64,000 nucleotides of DNA from Torreya grandis. Taxonomy: Eukaryota > Streptophyta > Pinopsida > Cupressales > Taxaceae. The DNA lies in contig JARHVA010000251.1 in the NCBI GenBank assembly GCA_037957365.1, forward strand, positions 474,501-538,500, in the 5' to 3' direction. A program made the position numbers and the translations under genes. Under the pieces are notes generated by a model. That model was not told the origin of the DNA and made no database searches. It saw only the letters and a program-made list of their open reading frames with translations. Positions 48,116-61,800 of this stretch are shown here, piece after piece; within the stretch, counting starts at the first letter, position 1, and every line of letters starts with the position of its first letter.

Positions 48116-49900
48116 AATAAGTGTAGAACCATGATCTAGAATAGTTATTAGGGATTTGAACTTATTGGTAATGGTAAACTAGATAATCTAATTCTTTTAA
48201 GTAGGATGAATCAAAATCTCATAATGTTGGCATCAACCATGATAAAAATACATTAGGTTGCTCTTGAACAATCTATGAAAAATATTTCCACTCCTTAGTA
48301 CTGATATCTAATCCATAAATATAATTTAGGATATAGGTCTCATGTGCTTCATCAGAATAGGGGTGAACATCCCATCTAATGGTACCAAAAACTAATTTTC
48401 ACCAAGAGACTTACCTTTCTCTTTACTTTTTTCCATATTCAAAAAGTGACTCAATAAGGTTTTAACTTTTGGACCTCAATGTTTGATTTTGTTTTTACTT
48501 TTGGATATGTAATTTCACCCTATCTCTAAAGTAGGAAACGTGATCCAATATTATAGTAAATCCCTACGTATGGTCTCCAAGAGGTATGTGACTCCTCAAT
48601 CTCAGAAATTCATATATGGTCTCATCATTTTCAAACATATCTAGTAACATTTTTAACTCTTGCTCATCTCAGTCTATCAATTATGGATGGTAAAGGGTTA
48701 AATGTGAAGGTTTATAAAAAGGGTCAATGGTACAAATGGCATGGGGGTTAAATAAATTTGAATTGATGATGTCATCATAGATGTTATAATTAGACCTTGC
48801 ATCATTATCATTATTCATTGGTGTTGGAATGTGAATGTGGTATGTGAGATCACCACCAGATAGTTTAAATCTAATACCATGGGTTCTCTTGTAAATGGTC
48901 ATTGAGACTAGTTAGATCATGCCTTGTTGATGTATCCCTAGACCTCTACTTATATAAACTATGTGATTCATAATCTAGTTGGGAATAGGATACTTTACAG
49001 TTTGGTAATAGTTAGTTAACACATTAGTGTGTATCCATGAATCATATTCTAATAAGGGGTCCTATTCTAGGCCAAAGGCCAATTTGAAAACCATGGGGTT
49101 ATTCAGTTGATATTTTACTTTGGTTTTCCATTTCATACAAGTAGTTTTGCCCTTAGGTCTCCCATAAACTTTTGATTTTCTATTAAATTTGGTAATATGG
49201 AATGTATTATGGGTACTATAATCTATGAGGCCTGATTTAATGACTTTTCCTTATTTATATATTTATCCATCTAATTTGGGCATATGATTCATGCCAAACT
49301 AGTAGTTGTAGCTATTATATTTAGCCTCAAGATGTTTACAATACTGATATGGATAAAGATCATCTGGTATAGTCACCTTTATTCCTAAACATGGAAATTT
49401 TATACATTGATACAATGTGGAAGGTATAGCTCTAATTTCATGCATCTAATGTTGGCCTAATAATATATTGTAACATAGTTCTAGATCCAAAAAATGGTAT
49501 AGGATATCATGGGTCAATTTCCTAATGACTACTAGTAATCTAATAGTACCTTGAAATTCCTATTAGTTATTATCATATAACTTGATAATGATGGTATCTA
49601 GCTATGAGTTATCTATTATATATCCAAAATATTTGACCAATTTTAGAGACACAATGTTGAGACCTAAATAATTGTTTACAAGGATATGTTTAACTCTATG
49701 GTTAGTTATACAGACCTCAATGTTTAATGGGTTATTATATAGAGATCCCAAATAAGACATATCACTTTGGTCAAAGGTGAGATGTTGGATAGGGTCCACG
49801 TACCCTACCATGGCTTAGAATTTATCTAGAGTGATATCATCTAACATGAGGGATTGGTTAAAATACTCATTTAGGTTTCATTTTTGGACAATAGACATAT
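48116..49900 (-). pseudogene. element 5 protease and linker
   Basis: The frame 49811-49602 has VNNYLGLNIVSLKL, a decayed protease active site (VD.GSG.N is expected), followed leftward by a NILLGQH segment and EIRAIPSTLYQCIKF, the phrase that closes the protease in Tat-like elements. The frame 48902-48681 is part of the protease-RT linker and has no folded domain. The catalytic Asp reads as Asn. Confidence 0.7.
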
Positions 49901-50049
49901 GTAACAAATACATGACAAATATTTTCTTAGGTGTCTTCTTCAGTTCTTCCCCTCAATTTTATCAGTTGGTTTATTTTTGATAGTCATGAAAGATTGATGA
50001 GACTCATTTTTATTATTTAGATTTGGTCCTTTGATAGTGACCCTAGATC

Positions 50050-50734
50050 ATCAAGTTATGATTACATAATTTTGATCTAAAACATGTCTTTGGTAGTTGG
50101 TTGGGTAGGTAATGAGGGTTATAATGATGATTATTGGATGGTACAGATCCTATTTATCAACATGTATGGATAGTTGATTTTGTGGAGGTATTTGTTGAAT
50201 GTATGAAGGATGTGGTTGATAATTGGATAGAGTTAAATGGACAACCAATGTTTACACCATCTGAACATGGCAAGATTCAATAACCCTATTAATAACAACA
50301 TTATTATTATGGTTATTGGCTTGAGGTGGCATTAAAGATGATATTTGATTGGGGTTTTAATTATGGTTTTGGCCTTGGTTCTATTTTTAGTTATAATTAG
50401 AATAGGATAAATTAAATATCCCTTTATTGACAAGGGATTTATCAGTCTTTTTTCCTTTTTATATAACCTTTTCAAATGTATAAACACATTGCATCTTGAG
50501 ATGGTAAGATAACTCACTCTGTAAGCTCTTAGTATATATTTTGACCAACTATTTATCTATAAGATTGTGAGTAAAATGGCTTACTAGTGTTCTCTAATGT
50601 TACAAGTATGTAGTGAAAATTTCACTAGTTTTATTTTCATCTTGTCCTATATCCACAAATTAGTCTCGTTCTCAAGATTATATGAAAAGTGTTATATAAA
50701 CTTATCTAAAACATCATCAAACTCAGGTATATAA
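50050..50734 (-). pseudogene. element 5 gag, C-terminal part
   Basis: From the copia junction leftward the minus strand reads PEFDDVLDKFI, HFSYNLENETNLW, TSEIFTTYL, RTLVSHFTHNL, LVKIYTKSLQSELSYHL and a VYTFEKVI segment. This is the second half of the Gag capsid core. It directly continues the N-terminal half at 57090, showing the copia insertion split it. A basic Lys-rich tail follows (50517-50332). Confidence 0.8.
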
Positions 50735-51029
50735 TGTTAGGAATGGCAAAAATATTCCATGAGGCAAGGATATAAAGAGTTCACAATAAGAACATCAAAA
50801 GTAGCTATAGACAAATATAATACAACACAAAACAAAACCAAATGCTTATTCATAATATGATAATAAGAGATGCTAGTACAAAAGTAAGCACTTGCTTATA
50901 TAGTCAAGGCCAAAGACTAATCTAGCTATTCTAACCAATGTGGGATAAATAAAAACCCACTAAAAGATGAAATAACTAATTAAGACACTTTAAAACATAA
51001 GTACACACATGAAAATACATTCTCTAACA
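50735..51029 (-). repeat. copia 3' LTR
   Basis: 295 bp, starting TGTTAGGAATGG and ending TCTAACA. It pairs with 56795-57089; the first and last ~60 bases are near identical. A TATA box lies on the minus strand at 50895-50902. Confidence 0.95.
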
Positions 51030-51040
51030 CCCCCACCCTC
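51030..51040 (-). other. copia polypurine tract
   Basis: Minus strand reads GAGGGTGGGGG directly before the 3' LTR. Confidence 0.85.
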
Positions 51041-51149
51041 AAGCAAAGCTAGGGGTTAAAAAATTGAAAAAATAAATAGTGGCATATCCATATAATGAGT
51101 TCCAACAACTAAGCCTAATAAGTTACTCATGTAAAATATGTATGCATGA

Positions 51150-51720
51150 AATGAAGATGGAAGATGTTATCATAAACATCCCCTAGGTACAACTTATGAA
51201 ACCCCAAGCATGTAATGTAACTCAAGGAAATGAGGTGATGCAAAAGGCTTCATGAATATGTCTACAACCTATTGCTATGTTGAAATGTACTCTAAGCTAA
51301 TAACACCATCCTAAATGTTTTGATGAATGATCTGCATATGCACCTCAATGTGCTTGGTTTATTGATGCTCAACTGGGTTATGAGATATATGATTTGCTCT
51401 CTGGTTGTCATACCAAAGTATAGTGGGTGAATCCTATATGAAGCCAAAATTTGTTAACAACTAACAAAGCCAAAGAACCTACTGAATTGTTGTAGCTTAT
51501 ACCATGTACTTAGCCTCTATGAATGAAAGTGCAATAGCTTATTGCTTCTTACACAACCAAGTAATAAGTGAAAAACCAAGACAAAAAATGTATCCAAAAG
51601 AGGAATGCCTATCATCAAGAGAACATACCCAATCTGAATCACTATATCCAATCAATTAAGTAAAATTCCTAGTGAAGTGTACTCCAAAATGAGTAATTCC
51701 TTGCAGATATTTCAAAATCA
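51150..51720 (-). pseudogene. copia RNase H
   Basis: Minus strand reads GYSDSDWVCSLDDRHSSFGY (Asp), then FSLITWLCKKQ, ALSFIEAKYM (Glu), and LWYDNQRANHI (Asp). The closing HIEVHMQIIHQ and a QQ-stop-VVDIFMKPF segment follow. This is the standard copia RNase H C-terminus. Several stops are present. Confidence 0.85.
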
Positions 51721-52099
51721 TCTTAGTAACCTACCAATGAATATCATGAGCGTCATGTGTAAACCTAGATATAATCCCAACTTCAAATGAAATGTTAGGG
51801 TGGCTATGGGTCAAATACATAAGACTCCCTACCATCTACCTATATAATGTAGAATGACAAAGTGGAGTAGTACAAGAGGTAGTGAGATTCACTCTAGACT
51901 AAAAAGGAGTATTCTTTGGCTTGTAATCAACTATGACAAAAAGCTAAATAAGATATATTGTTTAATTATACTAACTCAAATAGATCCCTGTATTTGACTA
52001 TGAAATCTATAAACCAAGGAAGAAGTGTAAAATACTAATATTTGTCATTTCAAACTATGTTGAAAGTGCCTATTGAATAGTTTGAATTTGAGATGAGAA

Positions 52100-52720
52100 G
52101 CTACTTATGAGAAGAGATCATCAACATACAAGACCATAGTGACAATGTCCTCCCTAATATGTTGACTATCACTATGGGATTAGAGTGGTAGTGAATAAAT
52201 ATAGTAGAGAGAATAAATGAATCCATATTCTCATACTAATCCTAAGGGGCTTTTTTGAGACCATAAAGAGACATCCTAAGTTGAAAAATAAGAGAAGAAT
52301 CATGAACAAACACAATAGGCTCTCCATATAGGTTTCTTCATACAAGTATCCATACAAGAAGGCACTCTTAACATCTATTTGATATACTCTCCAGCCCTGT
52401 GATGCATCAAGTGAAAGTATAAGGTACACATAATCTATCTTGATAATGGGTGAAAAAGACTCATAGTAATGAATACCTTTGACTTGTGATAATCTATTTG
52501 AAATAATACATGCCTTATACTTATTAATGGATCCATCAACTACATACTTGGTGTGGTAAATCCATTTACACCTAACCAAATTTATTCCCTTAGGAAAAGT
52601 GACCAAACCCAAGTTTGATTCTTCATCAATGAATAATAATAATAATTTGTCATTGCATCATCCCACTCCTATATACCATGAGCCTATAAAAAGACTTTGG
52701 ATCCCTAAAGAATGCCTAAC
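52100..52720 (-). pseudogene. copia reverse transcriptase
   Basis: The frame 52612-52172 has NLVRCKWIYHTKY, GSINKYKACIISN, RLSQVKGIHYYESFSPI and WRVYQIDVKSAFLYGYL, the copia RT signature including motif A Asp. After a frame change the YVDD box is intact at 52117-52128 (VLYVDDLFS). Copies RNA into DNA in active elements. Confidence 0.93.
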
Positions 52721-52883
52721 ATAAAAGTTTGGTACATGTAGAATGTGCACGATGATGCTAAGTAGGTGGAAGATCATGTATGAATGGGGTTGCCTCATCA
52801 ACTATAGTATGATCCCACCTAGACATAGTGGTAACATCAGTGTGAATAAGATCCTCATCCTCTCTGATCTCATCAGGAATCTC

Positions 52884-53102
52884 CTAAACTAGTTCTTCGA
52901 GGAATGAATCTTTGAGAGGAGGTGAATCATGGAAAGAAGAAGTAAGAATGGAAGAAGATGAAGATTCACGAGATGTGAAACAGTCATCGAATTGTACATA
53001 TGTTTGAAAATGAATATCATGAGTATTAAAGTCTAAAAGATAATAAGGTCTCATGTCCTCACAATACCCTATAAAGACCAAAGGTTTGATATTCTTGTCC
53101 AA
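52884..53102 (-). pseudogene. copia integrase C-terminal/linker region
   Basis: 72 codons: KPLVFIGYCEDMRPYYLLD, then a VQFDDCF segment and a Ser-rich stretch. It matches the GYS...KGYR.ydp....SRDV.F.E segment between copia integrase and RT. Same strand as neighbours. Confidence 0.75.
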
Positions 53103-53109
53103 TTATTTC

Positions 53110-53860
53110 CTTTTATTATTTGGTATAAATGCACAAACAAGGCTCCCAAAGACTAAAAAAAATGAGACATCAGGCTTGGATTCAGACCAAGCTTTCTCCA
53201 GAGTTATATGCTCAAGTTCTCAATATGGTGTGTGGCTATAAGTCTAGTTTACAAAATTAACTATCTCTTGAAATAGATAGGAGGTAAATCTTGTGAATAC
53301 ATCATGCAAGTAGCCATCTCCTTCAAATTTTGGTTATTTCTCTCACTAAGACATTCTACTATGGATTATGTGTAATAGAATGTAGGCAAAATAATACCAT
53401 AGGGTGCTAAAAAATTAGTGAACTCTCAATTGAAATAGTCCCCCATTATTTGTACAACTTGATGAAAACTGATGAGTATTTCTCAACCAAAGCCTTAAAT
53501 AATTTGAAGTTAACAAATACATCACTCTTCTACTTAAGGATATAAACCCAAGTACACCTCGATAAATTATCAATGAAGGTAAGTGAATACTTAGCTCCAT
53601 TGAAAGGAGCAAGAAATACCATAAAATAATTGTACACAAGCTCAAGTGGTGAAGAATCTCTCATGGGCATACCCTTAAAAAATGGATCCTGATGTTGTTT
53701 ACCTAATGCATAACTGGGGTAGACTCCATCAAGACATGAAACTATAGGAAGACCCTTAACCATGCTATGAGTATTCAAATCCTTACTTTTTTTGTAATTT
53801 AGGTGTCCAAATCTCTCATGCCAAAGTCAACTCTAAAAATATGCATGAGAAACTAAACAC
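53110..53860 (-). pseudogene. copia integrase
   Basis: The GAG-pre-integrase phrase LWHERFGHLNY lies near 53820, followed by the zinc-binding region and then PLELVYNYFMVFLAPFNGAKYSLTFIDNLSRCTWVYIL (53650-53530), where the first catalytic Asp is not clear but the FIDD-like position is kept. The core continues in another frame (53645-53415). Stops and a frameshift break it. Confidence 0.85.
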
Positions 53861-54245
53861 ATTCATAGAGGAGTATCATCAAAACCTTCAAAATAGTAAA
53901 TTTGAGAACTATGATCAACAACACCCTATTCAATGAATGTGTGTGGATCTAACAAAGCTCTAACTTTAGCACCTTATGGTGTGAAAGTCACTATCTTTCC
54001 TTAACCAAAATGAAAAATATGATAAAGTAAAATTAGATTGGTGGTAATGTCTTAAACATATAATGCATCATTGATGCATCCACCATCTAGCTATATGTCA
54101 CCCTTCCCCTTAATAAAAATGAAGGAATAATCTCCAACCAAAATGTTATGAGTTGAACTTAGAATAAGAGATATAAAAGACTCCTTAGAAGAATTCATAT
54201 GGTTTGAAGCACCAAATCAAGAACCCAACTATCTATAATAGGTGA

Positions 54246-55166
54246 CTATGATCTCCCAATAACCTTAAGTGTTTTCCCATGCTCATGATATGGAGAAAGA
54301 GAAGAGATAGAAATCTTGCATTTTATAATGACATCCTCTAGGGCATGAATTCTCTTGAAACACCTAGACTCTTCATGGCTAGTCCTCTCATAATAGGAGC
54401 AAGATAAGTTATACTTATTCTTGGATTTGAAAGATGGTTTGGGTTTAGATGTATAAGTATTTGTGGGTTTAGGTGAATTTTGAGGTAAAGGAGGAGTGTT
54501 TTTCTTCTTACCCTTATATTTTCCCTTAGTCTTAAGATGTGAGGCCATTAATGTTTTTTGAGACATGGAAGACTCAAGGTGAGACAATTTGTATTCCTCC
54601 ATAGTGAGTCTCTCACAAAACAACTCAAGATTTGTCATTTTGAATGTGGTACCTAAGGCATCCATACTAGAGAAAAAGGTAGATGCAAAGATTTAGAATG
54701 GGACACTCAACTTAAAAAATATTAAGTATACACTCATCATCATTTTTATCTCAACCACTCCCCTTTAACCATGTTAACAATTTTTTGAATTTAGTGACTT
54801 AGTCTATAATAGAATCAAAATCATCTAGATTAAGTGAAGTAAGTTACACTTCAAGTTGCATCACTATCAAGTGGTTACCTTCCAAAATAACCCTTTTAAC
54901 TTAGTCCACATTTTAAATGGAGTATCACACCCATCAAAATGAAATAAAATACTATCACTCACATAACTCCAAATTAAGCCCATACATTCTTCAAACTTAC
55001 ATTGTTGCTGATTTTTTTAAAATTTTCTTGTAAATTGTGGTTATGTTTCATTCATTAAGGACCATAATCCTTTGTGCTTAATGATTATATCTATTCTAGG
55101 TCTCTATGTGTGGTATTTATTTGTAGTAAAAGGCTCACAATTATCAATGTTATAAGTATATGCCAT
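54246..55166 (-). pseudogene. copia gag
   Basis: Probable start at 55166 (MAYTYNIDNCEPF). The capsid-like part is broken by stops. The frame 54665-54246 (139 codons) has MTNLELFCERLTMEEYKL, a Lys-rich stretch, then YNLSCSYYERTSHEESRCF, a CCHC-type zinc knuckle in which the second Cys is Tyr. This is the usual copia nucleocapsid end of Gag. Confidence 0.75.
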
Positions 55167-56781
55167 TTCAACCAATCACTAAGAGCATAAAGAATGCAAA
55201 TGGTGCACAAAAATTGGCACTGAGACAACCCCCCAAAAGATTGTATTATAGGACCCCTCCAATTTGGCACTTTATAAAATTAGAGATTTTTAAAATTTTA
55301 TCACATCATTGGAAGGCTAATTAAAAAACATGTACTTTTTAAAACAACAAAACTTAAATCTAAGTTATTGTTTAATAAGTTATAAGCATTTTGATTTCCC
55401 ATTAAAATGGGTCAAAATAATTACAAAAAATATGATTTGATTTTAGTGACCAAAATGAAAAATAACATAGACATCTAATCACTCGTTGGAATCAAAATTT
55501 CGACATAGACTTAGAAAAGCTAATGAAAGTAAAAAATAATCTTGATAGTAACCTTGGTATGTGTGCAAATGAGTTTGACTTCCTCTTTAAAGAAAAATAT
55601 AGCGTACTAAAAATAAAAATTTCCATCTATGTTTGAGAGGAAAAAATAATGAATTATTTTTGTATGTGTTGAGAAAGCTTGGTTATATGTTGGAAGAAGA
55701 TAGGTTTAATACTTGAACACTTAGATTCAAGGAAAATTCCAACATAGTGGTCAAAAAGGGCATGCTTGACTCAGTCCAACATAGTAGTCTGATGGAGAGT
55801 TTTAATGGCACCTTATTTCCTCCTTGTAGCAACCTTCTAAACTCCAACACCACCATCTAAAGTATAGATACAAATGTAGAGTTTTAGTTAGACTTGGGGT
55901 ACCAAAATTCTCCACAAGGCAAAAAAACATCATCTTACTTCTACACACCTCTCTTTTTACCTTCTCTTTAATGCAATAGATCATAATTCCTTCTAATGCA
56001 ACAACAAAGACTACTTCCCCCCGCACAATCCTCTCCAATGTAGTTCCACCTAGGTAGAAGGAAAATGCCTTAGGTAAGGATGATGATGCCAAGTCTATAT
56101 CTCTTTATAGGTAGTAGATATGGAAAATTTTCAATGCCACATACCAAAAGTGTAGATCTGAATGAAATACCACAACATATATAAGAGAAAAAAGGAATAA
56201 TAAACAAAAACCAATGCTTTATTTAAAGAGATTTATAATTAAAAAAAGGATTCCAAAGTATATATTTTAATGCAACACTCCTTAAGTTGTAAGTCCTCTC
56301 TTTCCAATGCCTATCTATAGATCACAAACAAGAATGCTACTTGCTGGAAGAAGACGCTTAGCAGATTGCCTTTGGTCTTTTCTCCAATAATTTTATCTAC
56401 CAAGCTGAAAACAACATATCCAAAGTAGATTTATCCAAAAAAACTTTTAGATCTAAAATCTAGAATAAGTGTATATTTCTAAAAAAAAATTAGAATCACC
56501 TCAAATATATCTTCAATGCCTTACTACAAAGAAGGCTTGCATATCATTCAAATACCAATGTAGTTTTGAAATAATCTAAGGAATCTTAGCATAAAAAATA
56601 CATCAAAACTATTTCTCTTGATTTATAAGCTTAAGACATGCAATAAAATATACCTTAGAATAAAAGAAAGGTGTTAATCTCAGATTTAAATCTAAACATT
56701 AAAAAAAATCAAGGAGACAAGTCTAATGCCTAGCCTCTCTCAAATCTAATATGTATGTTAATGGATGGTTGAAACTCTAAA
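55167..56781 (-). other. copia 5' leader
   Basis: 1.6 kb between primer site and gag start, long for a copia element. It contains a 96-codon open frame at 56092-55802 without recognisable motifs, starting MASSSLPKAF. The rest shows nothing. Confidence 0.5.
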
Positions 56782-56794
56782 GGCTCTAATATCA
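56782..56794 (-). other. copia primer-binding site (initiator tRNA-Met)
   Basis: Minus strand reads TGATATTAGAGCC directly beside the 5' LTR. The canonical site is TGGTATCAGAGCC, so two bases have changed. Confidence 0.9.
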
Positions 56795-57089
56795 TGTTAG
56801 GAATGGTAAAAACATTCCATGAGGCCAAGATCTGAAGATTCCACAATATTAACAACATAATTAGCTATAGACAAATAGAATGCAACACAAATTAAAACCA
56901 AATGCTTATTCATAATATGAGAATAAGAGATTCTAGTAAAAAGGTAAGCACTTACTTATATAGGCAAGCCCAAAGTCTAATCTAGCTATCCTAACCAATG
57001 TGGGATAAAACAAAACCCACTAAAATATGAAATATCTAGTTAAGACACTAGAAAACATGAGTAAACACATGAATATACCTACTCTAACA
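56795..57089 (-). repeat. copia 5' LTR
   Basis: 295 bp, partner of 50735-51029. Confidence 0.95.
56955..56962 (-). promoter_or_regulatory. copia LTR TATA box
   Basis: Minus strand reads TATATAAG in the context gcctatataagtaagtgc, conserved in the other LTR. Confidence 0.7.
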
Positions 57090-58880
57090 CATAATTCTTT
57101 GATAATTACAATAACCATTCCAAGGCTTGTCCAACTAAACTTTTTTGAAAGAGAAGAAGAAAGTGTATGTCACTATAGGCCACTAAATAGCAAGCAACAA
57201 ATAATTATTTCAAATGCTCTTGAGGGTTGCCTTTGTTTTTATATTTGTTAAATTTAGGTGGCTCATAACTTGGAAGAAATGGTATTTGTAGACACTCCAT
57301 GTTGAATGGATAAGAGAATATGTCATCTAGTATGAATTTCTTTATTTGTTTTTTGATATGTATAGCTTGAATTGCATCCTTCATCTGTTGTAACTATTGG
57401 GTAAGTAAATTAGATGGATTGGCTTATTATTGTTGAGGTTGTGTGGTCAAACATGGATTACCCTTACTAGGATATATATTATAGAATGTTAGTTAAATTG
57501 TTTGGATGACTAGGTATGCATATCCATGCTTTGGGATTATACTTTAGATATGGAATACACTGATGTTGAATCACATTTTGGTTTGGATTGGATACATAAC
57601 CCTAATTAACTAACTATGGGTGTAGTAATGATATTTGTCTCTATAGAATGTGTTGGTATTGTTAAGTTTGGGATGGAACTTGTTGCCCTTTTTTAAAACC
57701 CTATTGAATACAGGGAACACATTATTGACTAGATCCTTGTTGTTTGAGGTGTTGATAGTTATATCCTTATTATACATTCAATACTTATTGGGTGAAAGGA
57801 AATTATTACATAGCACTTGGTACCTATTATACGTAAGAACCTTGTTGTGGGTTAAACACGTATTATTGGATCAACACTTGGTGTTGAATAAGCATGTATT
57901 GTTGGTTAGGAAATTGGTGTTATTGATCAATTAGTACTTTGTGACCAATAAGAACACATTGATTAGGTAATTTTTATGATTGATAAGGTTTATTGGTTTT
58001 TTCTTATTGTGCCATTATCACATGTTGAGGTGGCATGGTGTTCTACACTTATTGCAGTGGTAAGTTGATTAATTATTGGATTATCATCCCTTATTATACA
58101 CTCAAAGAATCAAATGTTTGAGGAGTGGAGGTTGCTTTTTGATTTTGGTAAATAGGCATACCTATCCCTTATTGTTTCAATCTACTCATGGCATTATTTA
58201 TAGGAATTTTTTGTGTATTGCTCGATGGTAAAATAGACCCACTTTGGTTTAAATTAGAAGGTACTTGCATGTTATCTTAAATGTTTTGAGTGAGGTCTTC
58301 CATTTGAGTAGAAATCATTTTTGTTGAAATATGGACATTATACATATCACCAACCAACATGTTTTGGCTAAATGGTTCTACATTTTATCTTTTGTATCCC
58401 AAAGCATTTATTTGTTGGCCTGTTCATGGAGATATCTAAATAAATTATGTGTTAGAAATAACCCTTGTATTGAGATTTTGAGCTAGGTTGAGATAGTTTT
58501 GATATGCTTGTTGTACCTATTCCATTTGGTTATCCATAGGGTCTTTCCATTTTTCAAACATATTTTAGTCTTGATGTGGCATTTGGACTAAAACTTGAGT
58601 ATAGCTAGTTAATACTTGTTATAATGGTTGAATACAAGGTGAATTATTGGGATTTATAACCAAAGTACTTACACTTTCATTTGGGAATTCTATTGAAAAC
58701 TTAGATCTTAATTCGACAACTCTAACAATAACTTCATCTTTATTCTCTAACAAATGACTTTTAAACAAGTATGGATCATAGCTTGTCTATGTTGGCATCG
58801 TAACATAGTAGGGCTCTTATTGTTGGATTTGTGCAATGTTAGACATCATTTGAGAAAGTTATTTTGTCATTTCCTCAATA
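57090..58880 (-). pseudogene. element 5 gag, N-terminal part
   Basis: Just right of the copia element the minus strand reads MKDAIQAIHIKKQIKKF, FSYPFNMECLQIPFLPSYE, PPKFNKYKNKGNPQEHLK, the start of the plant gypsy Gag core. Further right is a Gln/Asn/Pro-rich stretch (57650-58200) and then coherent coding: KDEVIVRVVELRSKF, FPNESVSTLVINPN, MFEKWKDPMDNQ and QQAYQNYLNLAQNL. Start probably near 58880. Stops are scattered, often at likely Gln codons. Confidence 0.75.
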
Positions 58881-61800
58881 ACTTGGCCTAGATAAGCAGG
58901 TATAGTCCAAAAAATGTGTTAAAGGTTCATGCCTTTGTTCAGTGTATGGAATGTTACAAGATGGATAGGGATCCATTACATAGGCTATATCATCATATGA
59001 CTCTTGAACAAAAAGGTAATTGGTCTAAAATTTTCCATAGCTTTGATTATACATGGTCCCAATACACATGTAATGAGGCATGTTTAAATCCATGGATAGG
59101 TCATGTTAAAAACAAATGGTCTAAAGGTAACAAATAAATGAGGTGTAAAAATAAATAATATTTAGCTCTGTAAAAGAGGCACGAAGGGTAACATAACTAA
59201 AATTGACAAAATAAGAACAAAACAAATGAAAAAATAGTCTAACAAAATGATACTAATTTACCCAAAGGCTATTATAATCAATTCCAAAAGTAACATAAAG
59301 GCTCAAAGATCATTTATGTATAAATTACTAGTTTTATAGAAGGTGGTTATAATCAGTGATGAAATTATCTAGACAAAGTAAAACACTTATGAACTAGGAT
59401 CAAAGGATATCAACAATTTTTACAAATGTGGTTATAATCATTCTAATGTGAAAAACAAGGATAGAATTAGAAATAAAGAAATCAAACAAGAACTTGAAAA
59501 AAAACTAAACTAAGGCAATTGGCTTAGTCAAACTCAATAATTTTCTCACTAAGACTCGATATTTGATTCACATGAGAGTATTGGAATAATGAAACTAGGA
59601 CGCTCAAAATTTGACACAAAAAACTTTAAAACAAGGCATGTGGAAATAAATTGTCTCAAAATACTCTCAAACAAGGCAAAAGACAAATAAAAATCACTAG
59701 GTCAAGGTAAAGGGGTCTTTCAGATCAAATTAGAAATTAACCCAAGTAACACAATCCAAAAAAAAAAAGGTATACAACATAATCCAAAATTAGATGAGGC
59801 TTTGGCATAAACCTGATTAGCTTAGGATTTTCACTTCAAAAGGTCAAGTTTTAGATTTAATATGAAAAGTATCTAATGTTATTAGGTAAAATAACTAGAC
59901 CAAAATGGATATCGTAATCGCACATTTGAAATAAAATAGGTATAAAAATAGTTTGGAACTTAGTTTCAAATATGATAAGAGATTTAGAATGATTTATGAA
60001 ACATAGCAGTGCTCCTTCAAAAAAATGACATGACAAATGGTATTAGACTCAAAAATCCAAGGCAAATGTTTAAGACAAAATGGGCAATGTAATGATGCCC
60101 TGTTTAAACAAGTGACACATAAATGGTTTTGAAACAACACTCTATGGAAAAATGTGTGAGGTAAAATGGATAGAGTAACATCTCTTAGGCTAAATTGGTG
60201 TGAAAATAATATACTATTTTGGACATGTTTTGATGCAACAATATAAACAAATAGTTTTAATCTAAAAACACACATGTAAATGAAAGAAAACAAAATTAAC
60301 ACTAATGGCTTGTCCTATATCTAAAATTTATATGGGTATGTGTAGATTTGACCAAAGTTTCCACCAATATACCAATGCTTGTGATAATTAAGTGTTAATC
60401 AAAAAATTAAGGTATAGGTTTAGGTAAAGTATTTATTCCCCCTCTATCTCTTAAGCAATGATACATGACATGAACTTAGAGTGAGGAACACTCAACATTT
60501 GGAAATAAATTATGTGGCAAGTGAGTTTTTGACTAAAATATATAAATATCGAATGCACTAAATAGTTCAAAGTGTGGATAACACAAGGATGAAATCACAT
60601 CAATTGTGTCCAAACTATATATCTTATTATGCAATGGTTTAATATTTTGCATAAAAAAATCATACATGTAATTCTTAATGAATTCCAATGTCTAGTTTTT
60701 ACATGGCTTGATTACCCATTGGGATGGTTAGGCTAATCACTCACCACTATCCCATCTAATAGTTTGACCAATTTGTATACTACATCATGGAGTGGGTTTG
60801 GTATGATGCTAGGAGATGAAACCCCATGTCAATGTACCCCTAGAAAAATTGTGAAGGAAAAATTAGCTTCTATCCATAATCTAAATGCAAGAAAAAAAAT
60901 TGGAAAGACTTTAAAGGTCATTTTTGGGTCACCCAAATCACTCAAATCTTAGGGAGAGTATAAACAACATTATTTCCAACAAAACTTTACAAATAATGGT
61001 AATAAAATAATCACTTTTCATCACCTGGGTTCCATAAAAGGGATGGGGGAGAGCATACATGTAATGGTTTCTAATTTTCCAAAAAATAAGGAAATTAGTT
61101 TAATGAACATTGAAATTTAATTAATAATAAAAAATAAACATAAAGTGAAAAATATTTTAATATCTCTAACTAAAATCCGTGTTCTTTTTAATAGCACTAA
61201 ATCCAAGTGTGGTTGAAGTTTTGTCCCCTTGACCTTGTTTTCACTTGTAAAAACATTGAAAGAAACTAAAATACAAACATGAATAAGTGTATTTTAAGCA
61301 CCAAAATAAATGTATGTGATATTTTAACAATGATTAAAAATCTCTATCTCCACCTTAGGTATTAAAAAATGTTAGGGGGTTTTATTTCCTCAAAGACAAA
61401 AAGCAAGAGAGTAAACAATAATACATTTCGATCTCTTGGGTTTTGGAAAACATATAGTGAAGATACCATTTAGCTGGTGAATTTGATAATATTTTGAAAA
61501 TATAAACATAATGATAAACTTTGGTGAAGCTTCCATTTATCATGGTGAATATTTCTTTTAGGTCAGGTGAAGCTTCTAAAATAAGTTGTAAAATACTAAA
61601 ATAGAGAGTAAGTTTACTTGGAAAAGTTGTCATTCAATAGGAGCAAAGTCACCGAATATGTAGAGTTAAGTTGTTATTTAATAGGTCAAATCTGGCATTA
61701 CAAAGTCATCATTTCTACACAAAAAAAGATTGAAAAAAAGCATGGAAATGGTTAAGCCTTTATTACATAGGGAGAAGTTGTCATTTACTCAAAAAATAGA

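Larger units (their letters stand above)
50735..57089 (-). mobile_element. Ty1/copia LTR retrotransposon nested in element 5 gag
   Basis: 6355 bp on the minus strand with 295-bp LTRs at both ends (TGTTAG...CTAACA), a primer site matching initiator tRNA-Met, a polypurine tract, and Gag, integrase, RT and RNase H remnants in copia order. Flanking bases TATAA (50730-50734) and CATAA (57090-57094) fit a 5-bp duplication with one change. It is younger than element 5 because it interrupts it, yet its own frames are broken by stops. Confidence 0.94.
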
